The notes beneath the pieces are model-generated. The model was not told where the DNA came from, did not search any database, and saw only the letters and a list, made by a program, of their open reading frames with translations. A stretch of DNA of 64,000 nt from Vombatus ursinus (taxonomy: Eukaryota > Chordata > Mammalia > Diprotodontia > Vombatidae), in assembly GCF_900497805.2 (NCBI RefSeq), contig NW_020954626.1, positions 5,215,959 to 5,279,958 on the forward strand. The letters run 5' to 3'. This document shows positions 1 through 10,350 of this stretch, piece after piece (position 1 is the first letter of the stretch; each line of letters begins with the position of its first letter). A program made the position numbers and the translations under genes.

Positions 1-1100
1 CTTCTGGTTCTGATCATTTCACTTTTCATCAGATCATACAAGTCTTCCCAACCTTTTCTGAAACCATCCTGCTTGTCATTTCTTACAGTACAATAGCATT
101 TTAGTACAATAGTAGTCTATCACAGCCATATACAACAACTTGTTCAGCCATTTCCCAATTGATGGGCATCCCCTCAATTTTGAATTATTTGCCACCATAA
201 ATATTATAAATATTCTTGTACAAATAGGTCCTTTTCTCTTTTATTAGATCTCTTTGGGATTCAGGTCTAGTAGTGGTATTGCTGGGTCAAAAGGTATGCA
301 CAGTTTTATAGGCCTTTGGGCATGTTTCCAAATTATTCTACAAAATGGTTGGGTTATTTCACAGTTCTATTAACAGTACAAGAGTATCCCAATTTTCCCA
401 CACCCCCTCTAGCATTTATTATTTTACTTTTCTGTCATGTTAGCCAATCTGAAAAGTACGAGATGGAATAACCGAGCTATTTTAATTTGCATTTCTCTAA
501 TTAATAGTGAGTTATTTTTTAATGTGACTATTTATAGTTTTGATTTCTTTTTCTGAAAACTGCCATTACAATTTATCAATTGGGGAATGGCTCTTATTTT
601 TATAAATTTGGCTCAGTTCCCTATATATTTGATAAATGAGGGCTTCATCAGAGAAATTTGCTATACAATTTCCCCCCAGTTTCCTATTTCCTTATAATTT
701 TGCTTGCATTAGTTTTGTTTGTGCAAAAACCTTTTTAATTTCATATAATCAAAACTGTCCATTTTACTTCTCATGATCCTTTCTATCTCTTGTTTTGTCA
801 TAAACTATTTTTCCTAATTTACTTAGGATATTATCCTTTATGTCTAAATCATGTTTCCATTTTGGCCTTATTTTGGTATATAGTGTGAGATGTTGGTCTA
901 TGCCTAGTTTCTTCCAAATTGCTTTCCAATTTTCTCAGTAATTTTTGTCAAATGATGAGTTATTACCTCCCCCAAAAGCTTGGAACTTTGACTTTATCAA
1001 AGACTAGATTAATATGGTCATTTACTACTGGGTATTGTGTATTTAATCTATTCCTTTGATCTACCACTGTTCTTAGTCAGTACTAGATTGTTTTCATGAT

Positions 1101-1236
1101 TGTTGTTGTTCAGTCATTTCAGTCATGTCTGATTCTTCATGTCCTCATTTGGGGTTTTCTTGTCAAAGATATTGTAGCAGTTTGCCATTTTCTTCTCTAG
1201 CTCTCATTTTACAGATGACAAAACTGAGACAAACTG
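1101..1236 (-). mobile_element. tRNA-RTE type SINE, 5'-truncated
   Basis: Minus-strand copy of the RTE-tail half of the marsupial SINE. It starts with (TTG)n, then the complement of agtcatgactgaaatgactg, then the 'ggtttgccattttc' and 'gatgacaaaactgaga' blocks. The tRNA-like head is missing. It interrupts the L1 ORF2 relic, which resumes at about 1237. Confidence 0.8.
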
Positions 1237-2217
1237 CTTTATAATACAGTTTGAAATATGATACTATTAGTCCATCTTCCGTCACATTTTTTCCTTGATT
1301 CCTTTGATATTCTTGACCTTTTATTCTGTGAGATGAATTTTGTTATTATTTTTTCTAGCTCTATAAAATACTTTTTGATAGTTGCATTGGTACAACACTA
1401 AATAGTTGAATTAACTTGGTTAGAATTGTTATTTTTATTATATTGGTTCAGCCTACCCATGAGCAATTGCTATTTCTCCAATTGCTTAGATCTGTCTTTA
1501 TTTGTGTGAAGAGTGTTCTGTAATTGTGTTCATATTGTTTCTGGGTTTGTCTTGGCAGGTAGACACCCAAGTATTTTATATTGTCTGCAGCTATTTTAAA
1601 TGGCATTTCTCTTTCTATTTCTTTCTAATGGTTTTGTTGTTAGTATATAGAAATGCTGGTGGTTTGTGTGGATGTATTTTATATTCTGCAGCTTTGCTAA
1701 AGTTGTTAATTATTTCAACTAGTTTTTGAGTTGATCTCTAGGATTCTTTAAGTACACCATCATGTAATCTGAGAAATGTGAGTTTTATTTCCTCATTGCT
1801 TATTTTTATTCCTCCAACTTCTTTTTCTTGTATTATTGCTATAGCTAGCATTTCTAATATAATATTGAATAATAGTGGTGATAATAGATCCTTGCTTCAC
1901 CCCTGATCTTATTGGGAAGGCTTCAAGTTTATTCCTGTTACAGATATGCTTGTTCTTGGCTTTAGACTTATACTACTTATCATTTTAAGAAAGGCTCCAT
2001 TCATTCCAATACTTTCTAGTGTTTTTAATAGGAATAGGTGTTGTATTTTGTCAAAGGCTTTTTCTGCATTTTTTGATATAATCATATGATTTTTGTTGGT
2101 TTGGTAATTGATGTGGTCAATTATGCTAATAATTTTACTAATATTGAACCAGTCCTGCATTGCATTCTGGGTATAAATCTCATGTGGTCATAGTGTATGA
2201 TCTTTATGATATATTTG

Positions 2218-2480
2218 ATTAAAAATCTACAATTAAATACAAAAATAGAAATACTGAAAATCATAGAAGAGATTTTAAAAATTGAAAGTAAAAAAGAACT
2301 AATAAATAAAACTAGGAGCTAGTTTTATGGGGAAAAACAAGAAAATAGAAAAAAATGGTTAATTTGAGTAAAAGAAAGAAGATTACCAATTTTACCAAAT
2401 TACCAAAGAAAATTACCAAAATTGCCAATTATCAAGATTACCAAAAAAAGAAAATTACTATCAAAAATAAAAATCTCCTT
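2218..2480 (+). mobile_element. Sense-oriented L1 ORF2 piece inside the antisense L1
   Basis: This stretch reads as L1 ORF2 upstream of the RT core on the plus strand (aaactaggagctagttttatg corresponds to the TRSWFF-like region), while both flanks read on the minus strand. The same ORF2 region occurs antisense at about 3110-3262, so the two form a diverged inverted repeat. The end (about 2380-2460) has expanded into imperfect repeats of aattaccaaa. It has no poly(A) and no target duplication that I can see. Confidence 0.65.
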
Positions 2481-2737
2481 GTTTTAATCTCCTTGATAGT
2501 ATTTTATGTAATATTTTTTGCATTGATGTTATTAAGGAAATTGGTCTATAATTTTCTTTCTCTGTTTCTGCTCAACCTGGTTTAGGCATCAAAATGGTAT
2601 ATGTGTCATAAAAAGAATTTTGTAGGAATCCTTCTTTACCTATTTTTTCGAATAGTTTATGTAGTATTGGGATTAGCTGTTCCCGTAGTTTGGTAGAATT
2701 CACTTTTAAATCCATCTGGTTCTGGAGAATTTTTCTT

Positions 2738-2840
2738 TCTTTTTTCTTTTTTTCTTTCCTTTTTCTTTTCTTTTTCTTTTCTTTTTCTTTTTTTAGGCAA
2801 TTGGAGTTAAATGACTTGCCCAGGGCCACATGGCTAGTAT
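2738..2840 (-). mobile_element. Poly(A)-type tRNA SINE (WSINE1-like), 5'-truncated
   Basis: A long pyrimidine-rich run (degraded tail on the minus strand) is followed by aggcaattggagttaaatga and the 'cttgcccagggccacatggctagta' block. It is flanked by a 14-bp direct repeat with one mismatch: ggagaatttttctt (2724-2737) and ggggaatttttctt (2841-2854). This marks an L1-driven insertion into the L1 relic. Confidence 0.8.
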
Positions 2841-3934
2841 GGGGAATTTTTCTTAGGGAGCTCATTGATGACTTATTTAATTTCTTTTTCTGAGATAGGG
2901 TTATTTAAATGTTCTATTTCATCTGTTAATCTGTGTAGTTTATATTTTTGTAAATATTCATCCATTTTACTTAGATTGTCAGTTCTATTGGCATATAATT
3001 AGGCAAAGTAACTCTTTATAATTAATTTGATTTAATCTTCATTGGTGATACATTCATCATTTTCACTTTTGATATTGGTAATTTGGTTTTCTTCTTTCTT
3101 TAACTCAAATTAACCAATTTTTTTCTGTTTTCTTGTTTTTGCCTGTAAAACCAGCTCCTACTTTATTTATTAATTCATTTTTTTCCCTTTCAATTTTTAA
3201 AATTTCTCCTTTGATTTTCAGGATTTTAATTTTTGTATTTAATTGGAGATTTTTAATTTGTTCTTTTCCCAATTTTTTTTAGTTGCATGTCCAAATCATT
3301 GATTTGTTCTTTCTCTATTTTATTGATGTATGCATTTAGAGGTACAAATTTTCCCCAAAGTACTGCTTTGGCTGCATCCCACAAATTTTGGTATGTTGTC
3401 TCATTGTTGTCACTCTCTTTAATGAAATCATTATTTCTAAGATTTATTCTTTGACCTCTCCCTCATTCTTTAAGATTAAATTATTAGTTTCAAATTAATT
3501 TTTAATCTATGCTTCCACAGCCTTTTATTGAATGTAATTTTTATTGTATTATCATCTGAAAAGAGTTCATTTAATATTTCTGCATTTGGTTATCAGGTTT
3601 TTATGCCCTACCACATGGTCAATTTTTGTGAAGGTACCATGTACAGGTGAGAAAAAGGTATACTTCTTTATATTCCCATTCAATTTTCTCCAGAGGTCTA
3701 TCATATCTAACTTTCTAAGACTCTATTCATTTCTTTAATTTTTTTATTTTTTATTTTTTATTTAATAGTTAGATTTATATAGCTCTGAGAGGGGAAAGTC
3801 GAAGTCACTCACTAATATAGTTTTACTGTCTATTTACTCCTGTAAATTTAACTTTTCCTTTAATAATTTGGATGGTATGCCATTTGGTGCATATGTTTGG
3901 TACTGAAATTACTTCATTGTCTATGGTGCCTTTT

Positions 3935-3996
3935 AGTTACCATGTTAAAGGATCAGAAGGCCTGGAATATGATATTCCAGAAGGAAAAAAGAGCTA
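3935..3996 (+). repeat. Left arm of a 62-bp inverted repeat (ORF1 piece, sense)
   Basis: The 62 bases are the reverse complement of 4498-4559 with two mismatches by eye. The sequence belongs to L1 ORF1 (the AWNMIFQKEKRAR-like segment) and is in the wrong orientation and place for the host L1. A (GT)n run and inter-ORF sequence lie between the arms. Confidence 0.85.
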
Positions 3997-4012
3997 GGGT
4001 ATATACATATAC

Positions 4013-4015
<3 letters not shown>

Positions 4016-4060
<45 letters not shown>
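4016..4060. repeat. (GT)n microsatellite
   Basis: An uninterrupted run of about 22 GT units, preceded by atacatatacatat. The apparent ORFs that cross it are artefacts of the dinucleotide repeat. Confidence 0.95.
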
Positions 4061-4065
<5 letters not shown>

Positions 4066-4379
4066 TTCCCCTCTTTGAACCAATTTGAATGAGAGTGAGG
4101 TTCAAGCATTGCCCACCCTTCCGTCCTACCATTTCCTCCTCCAATATAAAAGCTCTTCCTTGCATGCCTCTTTTATATGAAATAGTTTCCCCTTTTTTTG
4201 TGCCCTCTGTCTATATAGAATCCTTTTAACTGCCCTAATAATGATAAAGTTTTTAGAAGTTACATGTATCATCTTCCCATATAGAAATGTAAACAGTTTC
4301 ACTTTATTGAATCCCTTATGGTTTCTTTCATATTTACCTTTTTAGTTTCTCTTGAGTCTTATATTTGAATATCAGATTT

Positions 4380-4880
4380 CTATTCAGCTCTGGTCTTTTT
4401 GTCAGGAATGCTTGAAAGCCTCTATTTCATTAAAAATCATTTTCCCTTGAAGAATTATACTCAATTTTTCTAGGTAGGTTATTCTTGGTTGTAATCCTAG
4501 CTCTTTTTTCCTTCTGGAACATCATATTCCAAGCCTTCTGATCCTTTAACATGGTAACTTCTAAATCTTGTATGATCCTGACTTTGGCTCCATAATATAT
4601 TAATGATTTCTTTCTGGTTACTTGAAATATTTTCTCTTTGACTTCGAGCTCCAGAATTTGGCTACAATATTCCTGGGAGTTTTCATTTTGGGATCTCTTT
4701 CAGATGGTAATAGATAGATTCTTTCAATTTACATTTTACTCTGTGGCTCTGGGATATCAGGGTCATTTTCCTTGATAGTTTGTGGATGTCTAGGCTCTTT
4801 CTTTGGTCATGACTTTCAAGTAGTACAATCGTTCTTAAATTATCTCTCCTCTCCTTGATCCAGATTTCAATTTGAGGCAT
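4380..4880 (-). pseudogene. L1 ORF1 relic
   Basis: ORF1 encodes the L1 RNA-binding chaperone (coiled coil, RRM, C-terminal domain). The minus-strand piece at 4683-4880 includes LRTIVLLESHDQRKSLDIHK, matching the RRM start of the better copy at 6894-7286 (LKIIGLSESHDQKKSLDI). The following C-terminal part continues to about 4380 but is broken by frameshifts. The coiled-coil N-terminal half seems deleted, because only about 60 bp separate the RRM from the 5' end. Confidence 0.75.
4498..4559 (-). repeat. Right arm of the 62-bp inverted repeat (ORF1, native position)
   Basis: This is the native antisense ORF1 segment of the L1 relic. Its reversed near-identical copy lies at 3935-3996. Confidence 0.85.
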
Positions 4881-4960
4881 TATTTTAAAGTTGTTTGGAG
4901 GAAGATGTTGGGAGACATCAGCCGAGTGCTTCCTCTACTCCACCATCTTGGCTCCTCCCC

Positions 4961-5274
4961 CAGAAATCCTTATGCTAGGAATATTCTTGACCTTATTCTT
5001 AGGGAACCTATATTTTTCTGAAATATTTTACTTGTGCTGCTTTCTCCTAATCTGCTCCAACATTTGGGTCCATTTTCTTCCTCTCAACTTTCCTAAGCTT
5101 TCCCTGCCCTGCCACTCTCCTGGGTGCTACCTCTCTCCAAATCTTTCTCTGGCAACTTATTAAAGAACTTCCTTATCACCATCATTCTTAGGTTTGTCTC
5201 TGCAGCTGCAATTTTGATAGCTGTTATGACAAACAAGGATAACATTAGCTCCTTCCCTAGGGTCACAATTATAG
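4961..5274. other. Unassigned single-copy DNA
   Basis: Between the L1 5' end and a MIR. It is pyrimidine-rich, with no recognisable coding or repeat match. Confidence 0.5.
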
Positions 5275-5460
5275 TGGAAAAGGTGCTAGATTTGGGGTCA
5301 AGGCATCTGAGTTCCAGCCCTAGCTCTGCTACTCACTACTTGTAGGTAATTGGGCAAGTCACTTAACAATCTCTCTTGGCCTCATCTCTAAAATGAGAAA
5401 GGTTGAAACGATGGCCTCTATGGTTCCTTCCAGTTCTAAATCTGTGATCCTATGAACCTA
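5275..5460 (+). mobile_element. MIR/CORE-SINE
   Basis: Shows the MIR blocks in order: 'gtggaaaaggtgctagatttggggtcaaggc', 'gggcaagtcacttaac', 'tctaaaatgagaaagg', and the tail 'ggttccttccagttctaaatctgtgatcc'. It is a full-length but ancient copy. Confidence 0.85.
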
Positions 5461-5611
5461 GAGATACATAATTACCCCTAAATAAGGAAGGGGAAATTTT
5501 ATTTTTTTAAATAAATTTATTTATTTTTAGTTTTCAACATTTACTTCCACAAGATTTTGAGTTCCAAATTTTTACCCCACCTCGCCCCTCCCCCACCCCA
5601 AGATGGCATGT

Positions 5612-6097
5612 ATTCTGAATACCCCTTCCCCTAATCTGCCTTCCCTTCTATCTCTCCCCCCCTTATCCCCTTCCCCTTCTATTTTCCTGTAGGGCAGGAT
5701 AGATTTCTGTACCCCATTTCCTGTATTTCTTATTTCCCAGTTGCATGTGAAAACATTTTTTTTAAATGTGTTTTTAAAACTTTGGGAACCAAATTTTCTC
5801 CCTTCCTCACTCCCCACCCACCTTCATTGAAAAGGCAAGCAAATCAATATAGCTTATGCATGTACAGTTATGTAAAACACTTTCATAGTAGGTATGCTGT
5901 GAAAAACTAACTCTATTTCCCTTAATCCTATCCCACCCCCCATTTATTCTATTCTTTCTTTTGACCCTATCCCTCCTCAGAAGTATTTGTTTCTGATTAC
6001 TCCCTTTCCCAATCTTCTCTCCTCTCTATCATCCCCTTACTCACTTGTTTCCTTCCCCTCTATTTTCCTGTAGGGTAAGACAGATTTCCATACCCAA
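5612..6097. repeat. Duplicated polypyrimidine module in the HAL1 3'UTR
   Basis: Two diverged copies about 380 bp apart (5612-5715 and 5990-6097) share 'ttctgaataccccttccc/ttctgattactccctttccc', 'ttctattttcctgtaggg' and 'agatttctgtacccc/agatttccatacccaa'. The strand-biased C/T content recalls the G-rich 3'UTR tracts of other L1 lineages. The second HAL1-like copy (55440-57640) holds both modules. Confidence 0.7.
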
Positions 6098-6342
6098 ATG
6101 AGTATGTATGTTATTCCCTCCTTAAGTCAAATCCTATGAGAATAAGATTCACTCATTCCCTCTTAGCTTCCCCCATTTCCCCTCTACTGTAAAAGCCTTT
6201 TCTTTTCTGTTTTTTTTGTGAGATAATTTACCCCATTCTACCTCTCCCTTTCTCCTTCTCCTAGTATAATCCTCTCTCACCCCTTAATTTTATTCTCCAG
6301 ATATGACCTCTTCATCTTCAACTCACCCTGTGTCCTCTATCT

Positions 6343-6391
6343 ATCTATTTATCTTATCTTATCTATCTATACATACATACATACATATAAT
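6343..6391. repeat. (TATC)n/(CATA)n simple repeat
   Basis: Tetranucleotide repeats at the junction of the 3'UTR and the ORF1 end. The sister element has the complementary tract near 55500, so the repeat is part of the family sequence. Confidence 0.8.
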
Positions 6392-6449
6392 TTTTTCCCT
6401 CCAACTACCTGAATACTGACAAAGGTCTCATGAGTTACAAATATCATCT

Positions 6450-7584
6450 TTCCACGCAGGAATATAAACAGTTTAACCTTAATAAGTCTCTTACGATTTT
6501 TCTTTCCTGTTTACCTCTTCATGTTGCACTTGAGTCTTGTATTGGAAAGTCAAATTTTCTATTCAGCCCTGGTCTTTTCATCAAGAATGCTTGAAAGTCC
6601 TCTATTTCACTGAATGACCATTTTTTCCCCTGAAGAATTATACTCAGTTTTGCTGGGTAGGTGATTCTTGGCTGTAATCCTATCTCTTTTGCTCTCCAGA
6701 ATATTCTATTCCATGCCCTGTGGTCCCTTAATGTAGAAGCAGCTAAATCTTGTGTTATCCTGATTGTGGTTCCACAATACTTGAATTGTTTCTTTCTGGC
6801 TGCCTGGAATATTTTCTCCTTGACCTGGGAACTCTGGAATTTGGCTACAATATTCCTAGGAGTTTTCCTTTGGGGATCTCTTTCAGGAGGAGATTAGTGG
6901 ATTCTTTCAATTTCTATTTTGCCCTCTAGTTCTAGAATATCAGGGCAGTTTTCCTTGATAATTTCTTGAAAGATGATGTCTAGGCTCTTTTTTTGATCAT
7001 GGCTTTCAGATAGTCCAATAATTTTTAAATTCTCTCTCCCAGATCTATTTTCCAGGTCAGTTGTTTTTTCAGTGAGATATTTCACACTGTTTTCTAATTT
7101 TTCATTCTTTTGGATTTGTTTTACAGTGTCTTGGTTTCTCATAAAGTCACTAGCTTCCAATTGCTCTACTCTAATTTTTAAGAAAGCATTTTCTTCAGTA
7201 ATCTTTTGGACTTCCTTTTCCATTTGGCCAATTTTGCTTTTTAGGGCATTCTTCTCCTCATTGGCTTTTTGGACCTCTTTAGCCATTTGGGTTAGGCTAT
7301 TTTTTAAGGTGTATTAAAGTATTTTTTTGGCTTTCCTTTAGCAAGCTGTTGACTTGTTTTTTATGATTTTCTTACATCACTCTCAGTTTTTCCTCTACTT
7401 CTCTTACTTGCTTCTCAAAATCCTTTTTGAGCTCTTCTATGGCTTGGGATCAATTCATATTTTTCTTGGAGGCTTTGGATGTAGGAGCTTTGACTTTGTT
7501 GTCTTCTTCAGGTTGTATGTTTTGATCTTCTTTGTCACCAAAGTAAGATAATACAGTCTGACTCTTTTTGCGCTACTTACTCAT
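6450..7584 (-). pseudogene. L1-type ORF1 (nucleic-acid chaperone), frameshifted
   Basis: Start ATG complement at 7582-7584 (...ggatcATGagtaagtagcgc), the same context as at 22484 and 53621. The best open segment, 6894-7286, encodes 130 residues: heptad-rich coiled coil (MAKEVQKANEEKNALKSKI..., KITEENAFLKIRVEQLE) and then the RRM start (RENLKIIGLSESHDQKKSLD). Downstream, the 'ERDPQ...TPRNIVAKF'-like and 'FKYCGTT'-like C-terminal blocks can be followed to about 6450. The frame is broken several times; an early codon after the start is TAG. The full-length family protein would be about 340-380 residues. Confidence 0.75.
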
Positions 7585-8469
7585 GATCCCAGTCAATTAC
7601 TTGAGTTTTAAACTCTTTGTTAAGGTAAAAGTCTGCTCCCAATGTGGAGAATGTACTGTCCCAAGCTTTGGGGGGTTTGTACAGCTGTTTTCAGAGGTAC
7701 TTCTAGGGACCTGTAAATTTTCAATTCTTCCAAGGTGGTATGATAAGGGATGAGGTGTTTCCTCTCCACCTCCACAACAAGCTCCACCACACCAGAACTC
7801 CTTCTTGCCCCAGGACTGCCCCTCAGAACTGTGACCCGGATCCAAGTACAGGCAAAGCAAGAGATTTCTGCCTCAGCTCTGGCAAAGAGATCCCTGCAAT
7901 CCCCCTCTGATTAGCCACTCGATTCCCCCTCAGTCTGTCGGCCAAAAGCTCAGGAGGCAGCCATGGCCCGTGCTTGGAACTTATGGCTGAGACTAAACTT
8001 CTCTCTCTCACCATAGTCACAGACTTTTCCCACTGACCTTCCAAGTTGTCTTTGGTGTTCTTGGGTTGAGAAGTCGGGAAACCACCACAGCTGCCCATGA
8101 TTCAGTCCTCTGAGGCCTGCTCCAGGTTCGCTGAGGCCTGTGCACCCATGCCAAATTGCGCTCCCTGCCTGGTGCGATATACCTTTCTGATCAATCATCC
8201 AGGTTGTCTTGGGCTGGAAATTTGTTTCACTCTGTCTTTTTGTGGGTTCTGCTGCTTTAGAATTTGTTTAGATCCATTTTTTACAGGTATTTGGAGGGGT
8301 TTGGGGGTGAACTCAAGCAAGTCACTGCTTTCACTCCACCATCTTTGCTCTGCCCCGAAGGAGAAATTTTAAATTGTAGATATTGCAAGTTTACAAGGGG
8401 AGAGGGGAGAGATACCAAGAGAAGATTTCAAGCAAATCTCTGACCAATACTGCTTTGGAAGAATAGAGT

Positions 8470-9018
8470 TATCAATCAGCCAGCACCTATTAAGTGCCTG
8501 TCATTGAGGATACAAAGGCAAAAAAAGGGGTACAATTCTTGCCCTCAATGAGCTTATATTCTATAAGAGAAAAAACTTGCAGACATGTAAATACATGTAA
8601 GTAAATACAAAGTTATGGGGAGGGGGCAAGTTGGACACAGCAATATTAACTGCAGGAATCAGAAAAGGCCTCATATAGGAATTGGCATTTGAGCTGTCCT
8701 TTGAAGAGAGCTAGAGTTTCCAACAGGTCAAAATGAGGAAGAAGTGCCTTCCAATAGCCTGTACAAATGCACAATAATAGAATATGGGATGTTGTGTACT
8801 GGAAATTGCTAGGAGGTCTGTTTGGCTGGACTCTGGAGTTCATGAAGGGAGCAATATGTAATTAGCCTGGAAAGGCAGACTGGAGGCAGATTGCGAAGGG
8901 ACTGAGATGTGAAACAGAAGAGTTTGTCTCTTATACTAAGGGCAATAGGAAGCCAATGCAACTTTTTGAACAAGGCAGGAATGTGATTTTGCCTGGGATA
9001 TACAGGCAACAGTGTCAC
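8470..9018 (-). mobile_element. L2/CR1-clade LINE 3' part
   Basis: The left end is the reversed tail 'agcacctattaagtgcctgtcattgaggatacaaaggca'. The minus-strand peptide at 8809-9018 contains HIPALFKKLHWLPIALSIRDKL...LRNLPPVCLSRLI, which matches the C-terminal CR1/L2 block (HWLPV..RI..K...L.PPYLS.L). It is 5'-truncated and decayed. Confidence 0.75.
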
Positions 9019-9325
9019 ATTATATGTATGTGTAGCATATTTTATTAGGATACAAACTTAAGGAATTTTTAATTTTTAAGGTAAACATTTTTTCAATATT
9101 CAATCATAAAGGACATTACCATAATTCATCAAAGAAACTAAAACTTAACTAAGCCTAATTTTTTTTAAAAAAGCAACCTAAACTTTAAAAATGAGATAAA
9201 ATACCATGTTTTTTGGGACATTTGTATGTTCCTGTTCATATCCTGAAAAATCTATATAAAATCTATGGTCTTCTATGATTAGTTAATTGATGTGATATGA
9301 GAATTTGAAAAATGTCAGATATTCT
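9019..9325. other. Unassigned A/T-rich DNA
   Basis: I see no gene or family match. It is A/T-rich with short homopolymers. Confidence 0.5.
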
Positions 9326-10350
9326 TTTTTATTTTTTATTTAAAATTTTTTACTAATTTATTCTGAGTTATCAACAATCACTTCCATAAGCTTTTGAGCT
9401 TTAATTTTTTCTCCCTCCCTCCCTACCTCCTTCCCCAACTCCCTCCTCAAGACAGTGCACAATCTGATATAGGCTATACATATACATTCCTATTAAATGT
9501 ATTTTCACATTAGTCATGTTGTAAGGAAGAATTAGAACCAATATGAGGAACCACAAGAAAGAGGAAACAAAACAGAAGGAAAAAAAAAGCAAATAATATG
9601 CTTCAATCTGCATTCAAACTCCATAGTTCTTTCTTTGGATATGGATAGCATTTTCCATCATGAGACTTTTGGAGATGTCTTAGACCCTTGCATGACTGAG
9701 AACGGTGAAGTCTATCAATGTCAGTCATTGCACAACATGGCTGTTACTGTGTGGTTCTCCTCGTTCTGCTCACTTCACTCAGCATCAGTTCATAGAAGTC
9801 TTTCCAGGTTTTTCTGAAGTCCACCAGGTCATCATTTTTTTTTTTTAGGCAATTGGGGTTGAGTGACTTGCCTAGGGTCACACAACTAGTAAGTGTCAAG
9901 CATTTGGTCTGAAGCCAGATTTGAACTCAGGTCCTCCTGACTTCAGGGTCAGTGCTGTATCCACCGTGGCACCTAGCTGCCCCCTCTTCATTTCTTATAG
10001 CACAATAGTATTCCATTACATTCATATACCACAACTAGTTCAGCCATTCCCCAATTGATAGGCATCTCCTCAACTTCCAATTCTTTGTCACCACAAAAAG
10101 AACTGCTATAAGTATTTTTGTACATGTGGGTCCTTTTCCCATTTTTATAATCTCTTTGGGATACAGCCCCAGAAGTGCTATTGCTGGGTCAAAGGGTATG
10201 CACATTTTTATAGCCCTTTGGGCATAGTTCCAAATTGCTCTCCAAAATGGTTGGATCATTTCACAACTCCACCAACAATGCATTAGTGTTCCAATTTTCC
10301 CCTGTCTTCTCCAACATTTGTCATTTTCCTGTTTTGTCATGTTCAAATAC
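9326..10350 (-). mobile_element. L1 3' end, 5'-truncated, antisense
   Basis: T-rich start (tail), 3'UTR with pyrimidine tract (9410-9450), then the ORF2 C-terminus. The minus-strand peptide (10035 to about 10350) contains NDKCWRRQGKIGTLMHCWWSC, then IPFDPAIALLGLYPKE and CTKILIAVLFVV, a close match to the human L1 C-terminus (CWRGCGEIGTLLHCWWDC, IPFDPAIPLLGIYPKD). It is interrupted by a SINE at 9835-9983. The upstream part of ORF2 never inserted, a normal 5' truncation. Confidence 0.9.
9835..9983 (-). mobile_element. Poly(A)-type tRNA SINE (WSINE1-like), full length
   Basis: Poly(T) then aggcaattggggttgagtga through to ggcacctagctgcccc. The flanks tcatcattt (9829-9837) and tcttcattt (9985-9993) are a probable short target duplication. 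It lies inside the L1 3' end, so it is younger. Confidence 0.9.

Larger units (their letters stand above)
1..3930 (-). pseudogene. L1 ORF2 relic (endonuclease/reverse transcriptase)
   Basis: ORF2 would supply endonuclease and reverse transcriptase for target-primed integration. The clearest open piece is 1909-2160, whose protein contains AFDKIQ, LKTLESIG and HMIISKNAEKAF, matching the L1 RT palm (human: AEKAFDKIQ...LKTLNKLGIDG). Region 1-420 encodes the C-terminal domain (IPFDPA-like block). The FADD catalytic box has decayed to about FSDY at 1759-1776. Many stops and insertions break the frame. Residues after the window start are not visible. Confidence 0.8.
1..4960 (-). mobile_element. L1 LINE relic, antisense, near full length but rearranged
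   Basis: Read on the minus strand, this gives the L1 5' end (complement of caccatcttggctcctcccc, ending at 4960), an ORF1 relic, a short inter-ORF region, and most of ORF2 down to its C-terminal part at the window edge. The 3'UTR lies outside the window. It is older and more diverged than the elements at 5502 and 52678. It carries two SINE insertions (1101-1236, 2738-2840) and a reversed ORF2 piece (2218-2480). The ORF2 endonuclease N-terminus seems to be missing between about 3930 and 4060, replaced by a reversed 62-bp ORF1 copy and a GT repeat. It is not functional. Confidence 0.85.
5502..8356 (-). mobile_element. HAL1-like (half-L1) element: ORF1 only, complete ends
   Basis: 2855 bp on the minus strand. 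The 5' end is at 8356 (complement of ggggcagagcaaagatggtg, the L1 start), followed by a 5'UTR of about 770 bp, ORF1 (about 7584-6450), a short spacer, then a pyrimidine-rich (as read on +) 3'UTR with a degenerate A/T tail at 5502-5530. The endonuclease/RT ORF2 is absent. A 15-bp target duplication with one mismatch (gaaggggaaatttta 5487-5501; gaaggagaaatttta 8357-8371) shows that the ORF2-less form itself inserted, so this is not a later deletion. Half-L1 elements with this plan are known in mammals including marsupials. The copy at 52678 shares the plan and 3'UTR. Confidence 0.8.
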
